DNA of 64,000 nt from Planctomycetota bacterium (GTDB taxonomy: Bacteria > Planctomycetota > UBA8742 > UBA2392). Location: the NCBI GenBank assembly GCA_020849795.1, contig JADZFR010000061.1:1-64000 (forward strand), given 5' to 3'. The first letter of the stretch is position 1. Every line of letters begins with the position of its first letter. Of this stretch, positions 7,365-16,634 are shown piece after piece. A program made the position numbers and the translations under genes. A model generated the notes under the pieces. The model was not told where the DNA came from. It saw nothing but the letters and a program-made list of their open reading frames with translations, and did not search any database.

Positions 7365-10300
7365 TTATCGCTTCTCTTCGTGTCTTACAATGCGTGTGTG
7401 CTGTATGACATCGGCGTCGGCGCCGTGAAATTGCAACGTCGTCTTGTAGTCTTCGTTGGCGAATGCGTTCTGCCTGAAATAGAAGTAAACGCGGAACTCG
7501 ATGCGCTCGGCCCTTATGCCGCCCAGCACCCCGGGCATGCGCGTGAAGTCTTCGGTCTGCTCATAACGTGTTGCGCCCAGGTCCTCGGTGAATGGGCCGT
7601 TGAGGTCAAAGTCGAAGGCGTAGAGCCCGCCCGGCCGGTTGGTCGGCAGGCTGCCCCACTCGGGCGTGGGCTTGCCGGCTTCTTTGAATCGTATGACCAG
7701 GCGCGCGCCAATGGCGTCTGCGTGTCGCACCGGGTCGGCCAGCGGGGCGTACTGGATGCGCCAGCGAAAACGCGTGAACATCGAGTTGCGCAGGGTCATG
7801 GAGCCCTGGAAGTGGCTGATCTCGGGGCTTTCCGTGCCGGGGATCGCGCGCAGCGGCTCGTTCGTATGGCCCGGCTCAAAGGTGCCCCTGGCGTCGTAGC
7901 AGAAACCCGGGAACCAGTCCGGGAAGCGCACCGGCTGGTCAAAGAACAGCGCGCGGTCGCCCCAGCCCATGGCGCGCGTGCCGAACGCGCCCCGGAACAG
8001 CGCCTGCTGCCACGGGCCTTTGTACAAGCCGCTGAGCACTTCGCCCTGGCGGATGATCAAGCCGGGGTTGTTCGGGTCAGGCACCTGAGATTCGGTGTAG
8101 CGCTGGTAGCCGATGACCTCTTCGCGATTGTTGTCGGTGAGGCGCACGAAACCGTAAGCGCGGAAGCTGTCTTCGCCCATCACGGTCTGAATCAGGTTTT
8201 GCGAGGCGCTGCCGGTCGCGAGCGGGCGGCCGATGCGCAGGCTGGCCATGTTCATGATAGTGGTGCCGGCGGCGTGGGACTGCACCACGGTGCCCAGCAC
8301 GCCGCGCGTGATGTCTTGCAGCGCAAAGGCCGGCTGCGTGCCCCATGTGTAGGTGGTGGTGTTGAAGACGTCGACGGTGGTGGGTGCGACGGCGCGGTAG
8401 CAGATGAGCTCTTCGTCAATCTTGACGACGCCGAAGTTGCCGGTGGGTGCGAGGTTGACGATGATCTCGCCCTGCTCGGCGGGGCTGCCGGGGTTGCATT
8501 CCACGAGCAGGCGGAAGTTACCCTTGTTGTACATGCGCAGTTCGAACGAATCGAAGTCCGCGCTGTGATTCAGCGCGATATTGCCGCCGTCGCTGGTGCG
8601 CGGATCGGCGCCGGCAAAGCGCCAGTCCACGGGCAGTTCGACGGGCAACTCGCCGGTCGGAAACTTGCACAGGTTGGTGCCGGTGTATGGAAAGTTCGGG
8701 TTGTTGGCGTTGTTCATCGTGTTCGGCAGGTAGTCGAACCCGGTGTGGTCATACAGCGCGCAGATGTATTCATCCCAGTTGGGTGTGGGCGGAATGATCT
8801 GGCCGCCGGCATTGACCCAGATCAAGCCGATCTGGCCCGCATACGTGCGCAGGTTGCGTTGCAGCCGGATGCGATGTTGCTCTTTGTTGCCGTTCTTGCC
8901 GTTGACGAGCGTGATGATGTCGCCGTCGCCGGACTTTACCGTGGTCCCGAATGTCGGCACCACGCGCGCAGCCGCCTGGTGCACCGAGGGCACGGTGCCC
9001 ATTGCCCCCCGCCACGGGGCGGGCAGGGCTGGGTTGTTGTTGTTGTTGGCGGCGGCAGTGTTGACCATGCCGGCGGGCACGTTCGGGTTCAGGTACAGCA
9101 GTGCCGGGAAAAAGTGGTCGTCGCGGCCGGTGGGTGTGGCGCCCGTCGGGTCGCTGCCGGTTTGAGGGTTCCAGACGCAGTGATACTGCATCCACTCGTT
9201 GTCGATCTGGACAATCGAGCGCGGGTGGTAGCCCGTGGCGTCGTCAATGTCGATGCTGAGCAGGCAGACGCACGTGCCCGACGAGAAGAAGTCGATGTAG
9301 TTCTGAAGGGTCTGCTGGGCCGGCCCCGGTGGCGGCGTTGGGAACAGGTCGGTCTGGTAGGCGCCCAGGAAGTGCCAGTAGTTGGCGGGATCAATCCGGT
9401 TGAAGGCCATGTCGTAGCGCGCCAGCACATTCAGGCCCTGCGAGCTTATGCCGTCGTAGGCAATGATCTCGCTGCGCGGGTTCGTGAGGACTGAAAACGG
9501 CACCGGAAACTGCAACGTGGTTGCCGCGGGGTTGCCGCTCCAGTTGGGGTATTCGACGCTGCCGGGCGGCACGGCTGGAACGCCTGGGGTGCCGGGGGGG
9601 AAGTATCCCCGGAACGCCGGCCCCACCAGCAGCAGCAAACCGCGGTTGGGCAAGCCGAAGTAGTTCATCAGCCGCAGTCGGTTGGGGTCGCCGCCCCGGG
9701 CCTGGTCACCCGCGCCGGGAAAGCCCGCGTCGGGGCCCAACTCGTTGGCGCGGTAGTAGTTGGCGTTGGCTGTGCCCGGGCCGGCCACGCGGAAAAATGC
9801 GTCATTGGAAAAGCCGCTGGCCAGGTTGCCGCGCGTAAGCGGCAGGTTGGGAAACGTGGGCCGGAACATCTCGTTGGCGGCGTGCTGTGTCGCCCAGCCG
9901 CGCAGCGGCGCGGTGTAGCCGAACACGGTGACCTTGCTGCCGCGCGGGTGCATCTTGGCGATCGTGCCGCGCGCGCCGGTGGCGCTGCCCGGAACGTTGG
10001 GGTTGGCCGGGCCGCGGTACAGGTTGACCAACGACGTGCCCAGCTTGCCGTTGTACTCCATGGCTTCGTCGCCGATGACGACAACGCCCTGGTCAGGAAA
10101 CGCGTCGATGTCGTTGGGGTCGATCTGCAGCTCAAACTGCGTGCGCATGATTTCTTTGGGGTCTTCCAGGTCCTGTTGCAACTCGCTGGTGCGGCTGACC
10201 CAGCCGCCATTGACCTTGCGGAAGCTGTGCTGCACGGTCGGCGTGATGGCGGCGTTGCCGGTGCCCGCGCGGCAGTCGCCATCGAGCACCATGTTCACGT

Positions 10301-12707
10301 GGGAAAGGTCGGTGCCCTTCCAGTTCATCGCCATGTGGTACCACTCGTGATGGCGAAAGGCGTTGGCATCAAGCTCAAAGCGCAGCTCGGTGTAAGCCTC
10401 TTCGAGTGTGCGGTCTTTGACGCGATACACCAGCGCGCCGGGTTTGCCGGTCATGTTGTCGGCCTGCACTCGCTCGCCCCACCACAGCAGGCTCATGCGG
10501 TTGCTGTATTCCTGTTCGGCCACGTCGAACACGTAGTGGTTTGCGTTCAGGTCTTCCCACTGGCGGCGGTACCACAGGCTGAACATGCCGGCTTCCAGGT
10601 CACCGGCCTGGTATGTGGCGCCGCTGCCGGAGGTGACCTGCGCGACGTTGCTGTAGAACTTCTCGGGCCGCACGGTGTCGTTGCCGAGGTTGAACATGTT
10701 GCGCGTCTGCGGGCTGCTCCAGGGCGGGGCGCGCCACTGGCGAATGTGTCGCTCATCCTGCAGGTAGTGCAGGTACGGCAACTCAAGCATGCCTTCCTGG
10801 CGCTGGTTGATGATGTTGCCGCGCTGCAACTGCATGATGTTGCCCTGCGGCATGCGCATTTCGTCCTGCAACTGCTGGTAAAGCCGCCAGTGCATCGTGC
10901 GCTGCGCGTCGCTGCCGACCAGCGCCCATTCGCGCATGGCGTTGCGCGCGCGGGTGCCGCCGGCGGGCTGATAGCTTGTGGCGAACGCGTCAACCATGTA
11001 GGCGTCGGCGCTGTCAAAGCGCAGCGGCATGGTGACCGGCGACTGCTGTTGCGAGTATGGAAAGCGCTGCTGCAGCGCGAACATGCCGACCTGGTCGCTG
11101 AAGATGGGCGGGTTCTCTTCATTGGACAGCGTGGTCAGGAAGCTGAGGAAGCTGTTCAGGTTCGCAAACGAATTGGGCGGTAGTGGCGAGCCGTCGCCGG
11201 CAACCCCTGTGTCCTGGGCCAGGTAGGCCAGGATGCGCGCTGCCACCCGCCGCGCCTCGTTGATCGCGATCGGGCCGCTGCCGTTGCGCGGGCCCACGCC
11301 CTGGAACAGTGCCACAAGCGTTTCGAAGTTGGCGGTGTTGATGTTCACGGGCGCCTTTTCGGCGACTTCGATGATCCAGCCTTGTGTAACGTCAAGTTCC
11401 CAGTCACCGCGGCACACGATCTGCGCGGTGCCGGGGCTGCCTTCCATCACCCAGCCGATGATCTGGGTGCCCGTTGCGTTGCGCAGGCGCACGATGTTGT
11501 CAGGGCCATAACCGGCCCAGTTGTAGTTGGCGGCGTTGTTGCCCAGAGGGATGCGCGGGTCGTTGGGGACGTAGTAGTTCGACTGAAACGCAATGCGGTG
11601 GTCATAGTTCACGACCAGGACGTTCAGACCGCTTTCTCCGACCGGCAACATGTCGCCCCAGGTCACGACGTGCGGATAGAACCATCCGCCGTCGAAGTGC
11701 GGCGCCGGGGTCAGCGTGGTCGCCGTTTCTTCCAGCACCTGGTATGCGACGGGGTCAATGCCCTCGGGCCAGCCGCCCAGTGCCTGCCCCATGATCTCGG
11801 GGCCGAAGCGCAGGTCGTTGTTGAACAGGCGCGGCAGGTCAGCCACGCGGCGGATGTCGGCCACGCTGTTGAACCACGCAGGCACCCCCCCGCGCGCGTT
11901 CAGCACCTTGTACAGCATGACCTTGAGTGCCGTGGGCGTGGTCACGAACTCGCCCATCTTGAGCACCCGTTGCGGCGACTGCCAGCGGAACAGCGCGTTG
12001 ATGCCGTCCACGCCGTTGTAGCGCGGGTTCGCGATCACGTTGTACAGCGCGTTGCCGCTGCGCGAGCTGTAACTGAACAGTTGTCCGTCAATCACCACGT
12101 AGCCGCTGGAGCGCCCGCTGCTGGTGCCGTCGTAGGCATCCAGAAAGCTGGCGTCGGACAGGTTCACCTGCGGGTACACCGAGCCCTCGGCCTTGACGTC
12201 GCCGCTCAGGATCGCAGACCCCAGCAGGTTGGCGATGGTCGTGGCGTTTGAAAAGTTCAGGTTGGCTTTGCCGGTTTCATCGGCGACGGTCAGCCCTTGC
12301 ACATAACGACGCGGGTCACTGACCGGAAAGCGCTGGCGGCCGTCGGCATCGGACATGCCGGTGAACAGCCGTGTGTCGTCGGCAAAATCGCGCTTGAGGC
12401 TGACAAACGACTCGTCGCGGGTGTCGAGACCGTGGTTGTCCCACTCGGTCACGTCGGCTGGAATCATGCCGTACCAGCGTTCATACTCGTTCAGGCGATT
12501 GCCGCGGTTGAGGCGGGCGTAGGCGTGGTCGGCGCCGGTGCGCGTGGTGATGCGCGTCTGCTCATGGCCCAGCGCGGCAACGGCTGTGCCTTCCTGCTGC
12601 GACATCAGGAATGTGAAGCTGACGGCCAGGATCAGCAGCAACGAAAGCACGACCATCACCATCAGCATCGCGGCGCCGCGCTGCTGCGTTCTGCGATTGC
12701 GCGTCAT
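7365..12707 (-). CDS. Giant GspK/PilX-like minor pseudopilin
   Basis: This 1780-residue protein starts MTRNRRTQQRGAAMLMVMVV, with a basic leader ending in Gly and a single hydrophobic helix at about residues 13-33, as in GspK and PilX. Around residue 452 a helix-hairpin-helix-like segment reads APVNINTANFETLVALFQGV, which is characteristic of GspK SAM-type domains ('NINTA'). GspK proteins are usually 300-350 residues, so this is about five times the usual length. The rest consists of long beta-rich, Asn/Pro/Gly-rich stretches with repeated 'DDEELICYRAV', 'IDDATGYHPRSIVQIDNEWMQY' and 'GDEAMEYNGKLG' patterns that recur every few hundred residues. It overlaps the upstream gene by 4 bases and is followed after 12 bases by the next pseudopilin. 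It likely caps the pseudopilus or forms an adhesive tip; this is inference. Confidence 0.85.
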   Translation of the reverse strand: MTRNRRTQQRGAAMLMVMVVLSLLLILAVSFTFLMSQQEGTAVAALGHEQTRITTRTGADHAYARLNRGNRLNEYERWYGMIPADVTEWDNHGLDTRDESFVSLKRDFADDTRLFTGMSDADGRQRFPVSDPRRYVQGLTVADETGKANLNFSNATTIANLLGSAILSGDVKAEGSVYPQVNLSDASFLDAYDGTSSGRSSGYVVIDGQLFSYSSRSGNALYNVIANPRYNGVDGINALFRWQSPQRVLKMGEFVTTPTALKVMLYKVLNARGGVPAWFNSVADIRRVADLPRLFNNDLRFGPEIMGQALGGWPEGIDPVAYQVLEETATTLTPAPHFDGGWFYPHVVTWGDMLPVGESGLNVLVVNYDHRIAFQSNYYVPNDPRIPLGNNAANYNWAGYGPDNIVRLRNATGTQIIGWVMEGSPGTAQIVCRGDWELDVTQGWIIEVAEKAPVNINTANFETLVALFQGVGPRNGSGPIAINEARRVAARILAYLAQDTGVAGDGSPLPPNSFANLNSFLSFLTTLSNEENPPIFSDQVGMFALQQRFPYSQQQSPVTMPLRFDSADAYMVDAFATSYQPAGGTRARNAMREWALVGSDAQRTMHWRLYQQLQDEMRMPQGNIMQLQRGNIINQRQEGMLELPYLHYLQDERHIRQWRAPPWSSPQTRNMFNLGNDTVRPEKFYSNVAQVTSGSGATYQAGDLEAGMFSLWYRRQWEDLNANHYVFDVAEQEYSNRMSLLWWGERVQADNMTGKPGALVYRVKDRTLEEAYTELRFELDANAFRHHEWYHMAMNWKGTDLSHVNMVLDGDCRAGTGNAAITPTVQHSFRKVNGGWVSRTSELQQDLEDPKEIMRTQFELQIDPNDIDAFPDQGVVVIGDEAMEYNGKLGTSLVNLYRGPANPNVPGSATGARGTIAKMHPRGSKVTVFGYTAPLRGWATQHAANEMFRPTFPNLPLTRGNLASGFSNDAFFRVAGPGTANANYYRANELGPDAGFPGAGDQARGGDPNRLRLMNYFGLPNRGLLLLVGPAFRGYFPPGTPGVPAVPPGSVEYPNWSGNPAATTLQFPVPFSVLTNPRSEIIAYDGISSQGLNVLARYDMAFNRIDPANYWHFLGAYQTDLFPTPPPGPAQQTLQNYIDFFSSGTCVCLLSIDIDDATGYHPRSIVQIDNEWMQYHCVWNPQTGSDPTGATPTGRDDHFFPALLYLNPNVPAGMVNTAAANNNNNPALPAPWRGAMGTVPSVHQAAARVVPTFGTTVKSGDGDIITLVNGKNGNKEQHRIRLQRNLRTYAGQIGLIWVNAGGQIIPPTPNWDEYICALYDHTGFDYLPNTMNNANNPNFPYTGTNLCKFPTGELPVELPVDWRFAGADPRTSDGGNIALNHSADFDSFELRMYNKGNFRLLVECNPGSPAEQGEIIVNLAPTGNFGVVKIDEELICYRAVAPTTVDVFNTTTYTWGTQPAFALQDITRGVLGTVVQSHAAGTTIMNMASLRIGRPLATGSASQNLIQTVMGEDSFRAYGFVRLTDNNREEVIGYQRYTESQVPDPNNPGLIIRQGEVLSGLYKGPWQQALFRGAFGTRAMGWGDRALFFDQPVRFPDWFPGFCYDARGTFEPGHTNEPLRAIPGTESPEISHFQGSMTLRNSMFTRFRWRIQYAPLADPVRHADAIGARLVIRFKEAGKPTPEWGSLPTNRPGGLYAFDFDLNGPFTEDLGATRYEQTEDFTRMPGVLGGIRAERIEFRVYFYFRQNAFANEDYKTTLQFHGADADVIQHTRIVRHEEKR

Positions 12708-13978
12708 CCTGCGGCTCCTTCCCAGGGGAAAGTATCGAGGATCTCGCTGGTCACATGCCCCAGCGGGTGAAACGTCAGGCGCATGCGCTTGATGTCGTCG
12801 CTGTCGCCCGAGACCATGTAGATCTCGACGGCGCCGGTGTGGCGCGCGGGGTCAAGCTTGCCAGAGCCGTCGAAGTGCACATGCACGATGGCCTTGGGCG
12901 GCACGATGGGCAGCCCGGGCGTGATTCCGGGCGTCGGCGTGCCGTTGGCGCCGGGGCCTGTCACAGGGCCCGAGCCCGCGGGGCGCTTCCACTCATAGAT
13001 GTCCTGCGCCTGGCCCGTGACTTCCAGCATCGGGTCCACGCCCACTGCAATCAGGTGTGTGCCCTCAAGCTCAAGCACCTGGCCCGCGACCAGCCCCATG
13101 ATGTCAAAGTTGTCAATCCGGCACGGCACACCGCCCAGCACCACGTCGGTGCCGGCCGGCGGCGCCGGCTTGAAGTCGTTAGGCAGGTCGGCCGCGGCAA
13201 GGCGCCCGTCCACGTACAGTGCCACACCGTAGGCCGACACGGCAACTTCCACGGTTGCCCAGCGATACAAAGCAATCCAGGTTTCGGTCTCGGCGACGAC
13301 GCCTTCGCACGTCAGGCCAAGGCGAATCGCGTTGGGCCGCGTCTCGACGGCGTTGAGTGTCAGCGTGTTGCCCATGCGCACGATCGGGCCGGCGGTTGGC
13401 TGTAACAGGCCGTAGCCCGTGGTCGGCGCGGGCTGCTCGAGCGGGCACAGGTCGAAACTAAGGGCCACGCCCTCGTAGTCGCCGCCTGCAGAAAACTGGC
13501 CCATCCACGGGATGGTGAATGTCGCATTGCGGTCTGCAAACTCGAGGCAGTCGCCATCGCGCAATCCGAGGCTGCGGTCGGATTGCAGGTACGTGCCGTT
13601 ACTGGTTGCGCCAATCACGCCGCCGCTGCCGACGGTGCCGCCCACGCCGGTGCCGTCTGTGCTGACATCAAACGAAAACGTGGTAAGCCGCCGCCGCGAA
13701 AGCGCGATCACCTGGTCTTTGCGGTAGTCGAACACAAGCTCGGTGTGTACCTGCCGCACGGCAGCCGCCTGCCGCACGCTCACCGCCATGCCCTTGATGG
13801 ATGCAGCGTGGCGTTCAATCGACGGCCCGACCAGCGTGCGCCCCATGAATGTGCCGAATGCCAGCAGGGTCAGCATCAGGATGAAAATCACGATCATCAG
13901 CTCAAGCATGGTGAAGCCGCGCCACGCAACGCGCAGGCCGGGGCGAATGTGTGTTCGGCAATGTGGGTGCACAGCCAT
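12704..13978 (-). CDS. GspH-like pseudopilin with a LamG-like domain
   Basis: This 424-residue protein has a prepilin signal (VAWRG-FTMLELMIVIFILML; cleavage after Gly21, Glu at mature +5). The segment just after the helix, 'SIERHAASIKGMAVSVRQAAAVRQVHTELVFDYR', matches the GspH/FimT pattern of a helix followed by a beta-strand that begins the globular domain. Residues of about 130-310 look like a concanavalin/LamG-type sandwich: 'GDCLEFADRNATFTI', 'VEVAVSAYGVALYVDGRLAAADLP' and 'CRIDNFDIMG' are typical of LamG-like ligand-binding folds. GspH is usually about 170 residues. As first gene of the operon, its promoter should lie between 13979 and about 14100. The added lectin-like domain suggests a surface-binding pilus tip. 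Confidence 0.83.
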   Translation of the reverse strand: MAVHPHCRTHIRPGLRVAWRGFTMLELMIVIFILMLTLLAFGTFMGRTLVGPSIERHAASIKGMAVSVRQAAAVRQVHTELVFDYRKDQVIALSRRRLTTFSFDVSTDGTGVGGTVGSGGVIGATSNGTYLQSDRSLGLRDGDCLEFADRNATFTIPWMGQFSAGGDYEGVALSFDLCPLEQPAPTTGYGLLQPTAGPIVRMGNTLTLNAVETRPNAIRLGLTCEGVVAETETWIALYRWATVEVAVSAYGVALYVDGRLAAADLPNDFKPAPPAGTDVVLGGVPCRIDNFDIMGLVAGQVLELEGTHLIAVGVDPMLEVTGQAQDIYEWKRPAGSGPVTGPGANGTPTPGITPGLPIVPPKAIVHVHFDGSGKLDPARHTGAVEIYMVSGDSDDIKRMRLTFHPLGHVTSEILDTFPWEGAAG

Positions 13979-14171
13979 GAAACACCGGCGGCTTGGCTAC
14001 GGTAGGCGCGATTCCGGGCAAAACCCAGTCTGGCGGCTAGGGGCCTGTAGTCTCCCAAAATGGAAGCGGGATGCAAGGATAGCGGCAGCGGGGGGTTTAC
14101 GAACTCGGGATGGCGTGGCGGCGCTGACCAATCCGCGAAGCAGGCTGTAGCGACGGCGTGTACCGCTGCAC

Positions 14172-14199
14172 TTGCCGCGCTGCCCACCGCGTTTACAAT
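14172..14199 (+). promoter_or_regulatory. Sigma-70-type promoter for the 6S-like RNA
   Basis: TTGCCG (14172-14177) and TACAAT (14194-14199) are separated by 16 bases, close to the TTGACA/TATAAT consensus. A transcript would start about 14206, eight bases before the closing stem of the structured RNA. The match to the start predicted from the RNA fold supports both calls. Confidence 0.6.
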
Positions 14200-14205
14200 G
14201 TTCCG

Positions 14206-14398
14206 GCTTACTGGGATGTGCGCCGGCCTGACGATAAAGTTTGGGGCGCCGATGAATGTGCTCGGGGAGGTCAAATCTCGCGCGGCTTAATTCAAGCCCT
14301 CCTTCTCAGATGTAGAGGGATCGGTGAAGCCGGGCGGAGGCCACCCACCTGCCTAAACAGGGTGCACAAACTGTACAGCGCAGCGGCATCCATGGTTC
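14206..14398 (+). ncRNA. ssrS: Probable 6S RNA
   Basis: 6S RNA binds the housekeeping RNA polymerase holoenzyme by mimicking an open promoter. The 3' part here, GGGTGCACAAACTGTACAGCG then CAGCGGCATCC, resembles the conserved 3' end of 6S RNA (GGGUU-ACAGC-GCGGCAUC). The terminal stem closes: GGATG (14214-14218) pairs with CATCC (14387-14391) and TGCGC (14219-14223) with GCGCA (14378-14382), leaving a GCGG bulge as in known 6S RNAs. Inside, GGAGG (14266-14270) can pair with CCTCC (14298-14302), and GGCTT-AATTC-AAGCC (14284-14298) offers a small alternative hairpin. Length of about 190 bases fits the family (about 180-190). A promoter upstream and a terminator downstream frame it. A covariance-model search would decide. 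Confidence 0.65.
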
Positions 14399-14410
14399 GC
14401 TGAAAAGAAG

Positions 14411-14443
14411 ACGGGTCATAGCCGAGTGCATGGCCCGTTTTCG
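14411..14443 (+). terminator. Rho-independent terminator after 6S-like RNA
   Basis: ACGGGTCAT (14411-14419) pairs with ATGGCCCGT (14430-14438) through nine positions including one G-U pair, with a loop of about 10 bases, and is followed by TTTTCGTTT. It ends the 6S-like transcript before the next gene at 14497. Confidence 0.7.
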
Positions 14444-14496
14444 TTTAAGTGCTGTGCGCCAGGGTATGGCACGATGGGGCAACGGGGAGTTCGTCC

Positions 14497-15918
14497 ATGC
14501 GCGCGCTTCAGGCGATTACGATTCTCGGCATGCTGTGCACGCTGCAGGTGACGGCGCAAGAGCCGCCGAAGGATTCACTTTCAGGCCTGAAAGACGGGTA
14601 CGCAACGCTGGCGCCAGTGGCGACCATCGCGCAGGACAAGCTGTTGCGGTGCGCGGGTTTGGTGCGCTGGAAAGACGCCTGGTGGGCGCACAACGCGCTG
14701 GTCGACGATGCCACGCTGTTCCGCAGCACGACGCTGGATTTCGAGAATGCGCAGCGCCTGCCGGTACCCAACGCCGGCGCCTTGCGCTGGGAAGACCTGA
14801 CCACCATCGACGATGACCTGCTGGTGTGCGATATCGGCGACAGCGAGCGCAAGCGGCAGTTTCTCACGCTGTACCGTGTCGCCTACGCCGACGGGCGACT
14901 GTCGCTGGTGGCCCGTTACAACATCAAGTACCCCGGCAAGGCCCACGACGCCGAAGCCGCGTTCACACTCAACGGCGCGCTGCACCTCGTGACACGCGAC
15001 CGCGGCGAGGGGTACACGGCGGTCTTTCGCTGGCCCGAACTATCGAAAGACGAAACCACCGTCGGCGAAGAAGTAGGCCGCCTGGCGCTGGGCGACAACA
15101 CTGCTGTCACGGCGGCTGACTGCGACGGCAAACACTTGCTGTTGCTCAGTTTCACGCGCATTTTTGTGTATGCGGCAGACAGGATCGAGGGCCAATCCGC
15201 CGCCAGCACGCGCATCCACGCCAACATCTGCAAGGCGCTCGCGTTTCACGATGGCAGCGTGGTCTTTGCCAACCAGCAGCGGCAGGTGTTCGCGATCAAC
15301 GACTTTGTGAATCGCAGGGTTGCTTCTGCGTTGCCCCCGCGGGTCAACGTCGAGTTGCCGGTCGAAGAGGCCACGTACAAGCCTGATGGGACAGGCGACG
15401 CCTGGAAGTCCGGCGCGCAAACGCTGCCCATGAAGGGCGTCGGCGAAGATGAGTATGTACGCTGGATGATCGCCGGCGGCTACCTGATGCTGGCGGGCAA
15501 GCTGCGCTACGAAGGCGGGTTCACCAGCAGCGACGAACATGGCCGGCGCGGCTCAGCCCTGACCCTGATGTTCGGCAACGAAGACACCGACCAGCTCACC
15601 GGCGACGAGCGCATGTTCTGGCTTGGCGACAACGGCGTGACCGGCTTGGATGTCTGGAAGTTCAACGCCAAAGAGTTTCTCTTGAAGCCGCTGGCGGGCG
15701 CCCATGTCGCGGGCGACGTGAAGGGCGGCTGGATGAGTTTCGAGTACGCGCTGCCGCTGACCGAGGTGTTCGGGCAGGGCAAGTTGCCGCAGGAGTTTCG
15801 CGTCAACGTGTGGGGCTGCAGTCTCAAGGGCCGCGAAGAACCGCACCTGACGGGCGAGGCCCTGTACAGCATGAACCTGCCGTACACCTGGGCATGGGGC
15901 AAGGTCGTCGCGCGCTAA
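14497..15918 (+). CDS. Secreted beta-propeller-like hypothetical protein
   Basis: This 473-residue protein has a signal peptide (MRALQAITILGMLCTLQVTA-QE). ATG at 14497 is chosen because GGGGAG lies 7 bases upstream and the signal peptide begins there. The body shows repeated aromatic/Asp strands typical of a six- or seven-bladed propeller. A block reading DDLLVCDIGDSERKRQFLTL-YRV resembles the 'DIGDN...R...YRV' signature seen in secreted phytase-like or esterase-like propeller proteins of Bacteroidota; that relationship is from memory and unverified. Catalytic residues could not be assigned. It is transcribed alone and ends at a strong hairpin (15923-15947). Confidence 0.75.
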   Translation: MRALQAITILGMLCTLQVTAQEPPKDSLSGLKDGYATLAPVATIAQDKLLRCAGLVRWKDAWWAHNALVDDATLFRSTTLDFENAQRLPVPNAGALRWEDLTTIDDDLLVCDIGDSERKRQFLTLYRVAYADGRLSLVARYNIKYPGKAHDAEAAFTLNGALHLVTRDRGEGYTAVFRWPELSKDETTVGEEVGRLALGDNTAVTAADCDGKHLLLLSFTRIFVYAADRIEGQSAASTRIHANICKALAFHDGSVVFANQQRQVFAINDFVNRRVASALPPRVNVELPVEEATYKPDGTGDAWKSGAQTLPMKGVGEDEYVRWMIAGGYLMLAGKLRYEGGFTSSDEHGRRGSALTLMFGNEDTDQLTGDERMFWLGDNGVTGLDVWKFNAKEFLLKPLAGAHVAGDVKGGWMSFEYALPLTEVFGQGKLPQEFRVNVWGCSLKGREEPHLTGEALYSMNLPYTWAWGKVVAR

Positions 15919-15922
15919 GCAA

Positions 15923-15947
15923 CGACGCCGGGCAATGCCCGGCGTCG
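15923..15947. terminator. Strong hairpin between convergent genes
   Basis: CGACGCCGGGCA and TGCCCGGCGTCG form an almost perfect 11-12 bp palindrome immediately after the plus-strand gene (stop at 15918) and before the end of the minus-strand lipoprotein gene (15971). It probably serves both transcripts. A short T-run (GGTTTC) follows on the plus side. Confidence 0.65.
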
Positions 15948-15970
15948 CCTGGTTTCGCGCATGCCCCGCG

Positions 15971-16516
15971 CTAACTTTCGTTGCTGCTGGGCAGCACCTG
16001 CTCGATTTCGCCGGTCTCGGGGTTCATGCCGTACACGACGTCAATCTTGTAGTTGTTCTTGGCCGAGCGGCTGAGCACCGCCACCAGCAGCATGTCTTTC
16101 TGCGCCAGCCCGCTGGGCACTTTCCATTCGACGGTGGTGCCGGCGCTGATGTTCTCGTTCTGGGCGTTTTCGCCGCTTACGATTTCAAAGGTCAGGCGCA
16201 CCCAGCTTGTGCTGTCGCCGTCCGACTCTTTCATCTTGAGCGTGCCGCGGTTGCTGCCCTGTTTGCCGTTGTATGGCTGGTCAATCACCTGTTCTTTGTT
16301 GGTGGGCACGCCGGCGTCGTTCAGCCACACCTGGTGAATGCGCAGCCGCACGTTTTCCTTGTCCCACGCCTCGTCATAGTTCGTGGCGACAATGGCAACG
16401 CGGGCCAGCGTCTGGTCGGCGACGGGCTTGCGCGCGTCAATCTGCGGCTTGGGCATGCCGCCGCAACCAGCCAGCAACCCGGCGCCAAGCAACAGAACGG
16501 TGAGGGCAAATCGCAT
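15971..16516 (-). CDS. Hypothetical lipoprotein
   Basis: This 181-residue protein has a lipoprotein signal peptide (MRFALTVLLLGAGLLAGCGG; lipobox LLAGC with Cys18). The mature part has a Lys/Arg-rich start, a central beta-rich region (STSWVRLTFEIVSGENAQNE) and ends in an acidic EQVLPSSNES. The family is not recognised. It is one of at least five small GCG/ACS-type lipoproteins in the window, consistent with a Gram-negative envelope. It is divergent from the membrane protein at 16635. Confidence 0.75.
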   Translation of the reverse strand: MRFALTVLLLGAGLLAGCGGMPKPQIDARKPVADQTLARVAIVATNYDEAWDKENVRLRIHQVWLNDAGVPTNKEQVIDQPYNGKQGSNRGTLKMKESDGDSTSWVRLTFEIVSGENAQNENISAGTTVEWKVPSGLAQKDMLLVAVLSRSAKNNYKIDVVYGMNPETGEIEQVLPSSNES

Positions 16517-16634
16517 GGTGTTCTCCGTGACAGCGTGAGCGAGCAGAGTTTGCCAATCTTCGGCGTGGCGGCAAGCACAGTTGTTTTCAGGTTTCGTGAA
16601 CCCATTTGATTTCGGCGCGGACTACACTTGCGGA

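Larger units (their letters stand above)
13979..14496. other. 518-bp intergenic region between divergent genes
   Basis: It separates the pseudopilin operon (minus) from a secreted protein gene (plus). No protein gene is convincing here. The right half holds a structured RNA with its own promoter and terminator, described separately as 6S RNA. The left half (13979-14170) shows no strong signal beyond being the presumed promoter region of the pseudopilin operon. Confidence 0.6.

Noticed and set aside
7359..9494. A 711-residue open reading frame on the plus strand, antisense to the giant pseudopilin gene
   Set aside because: Its sequence is Ala/Val/Arg/Gly-rich with no domain pattern. It lies opposite a gene with clear prepilin and GspK features, and long antisense frames are common in such GC-rich DNA.
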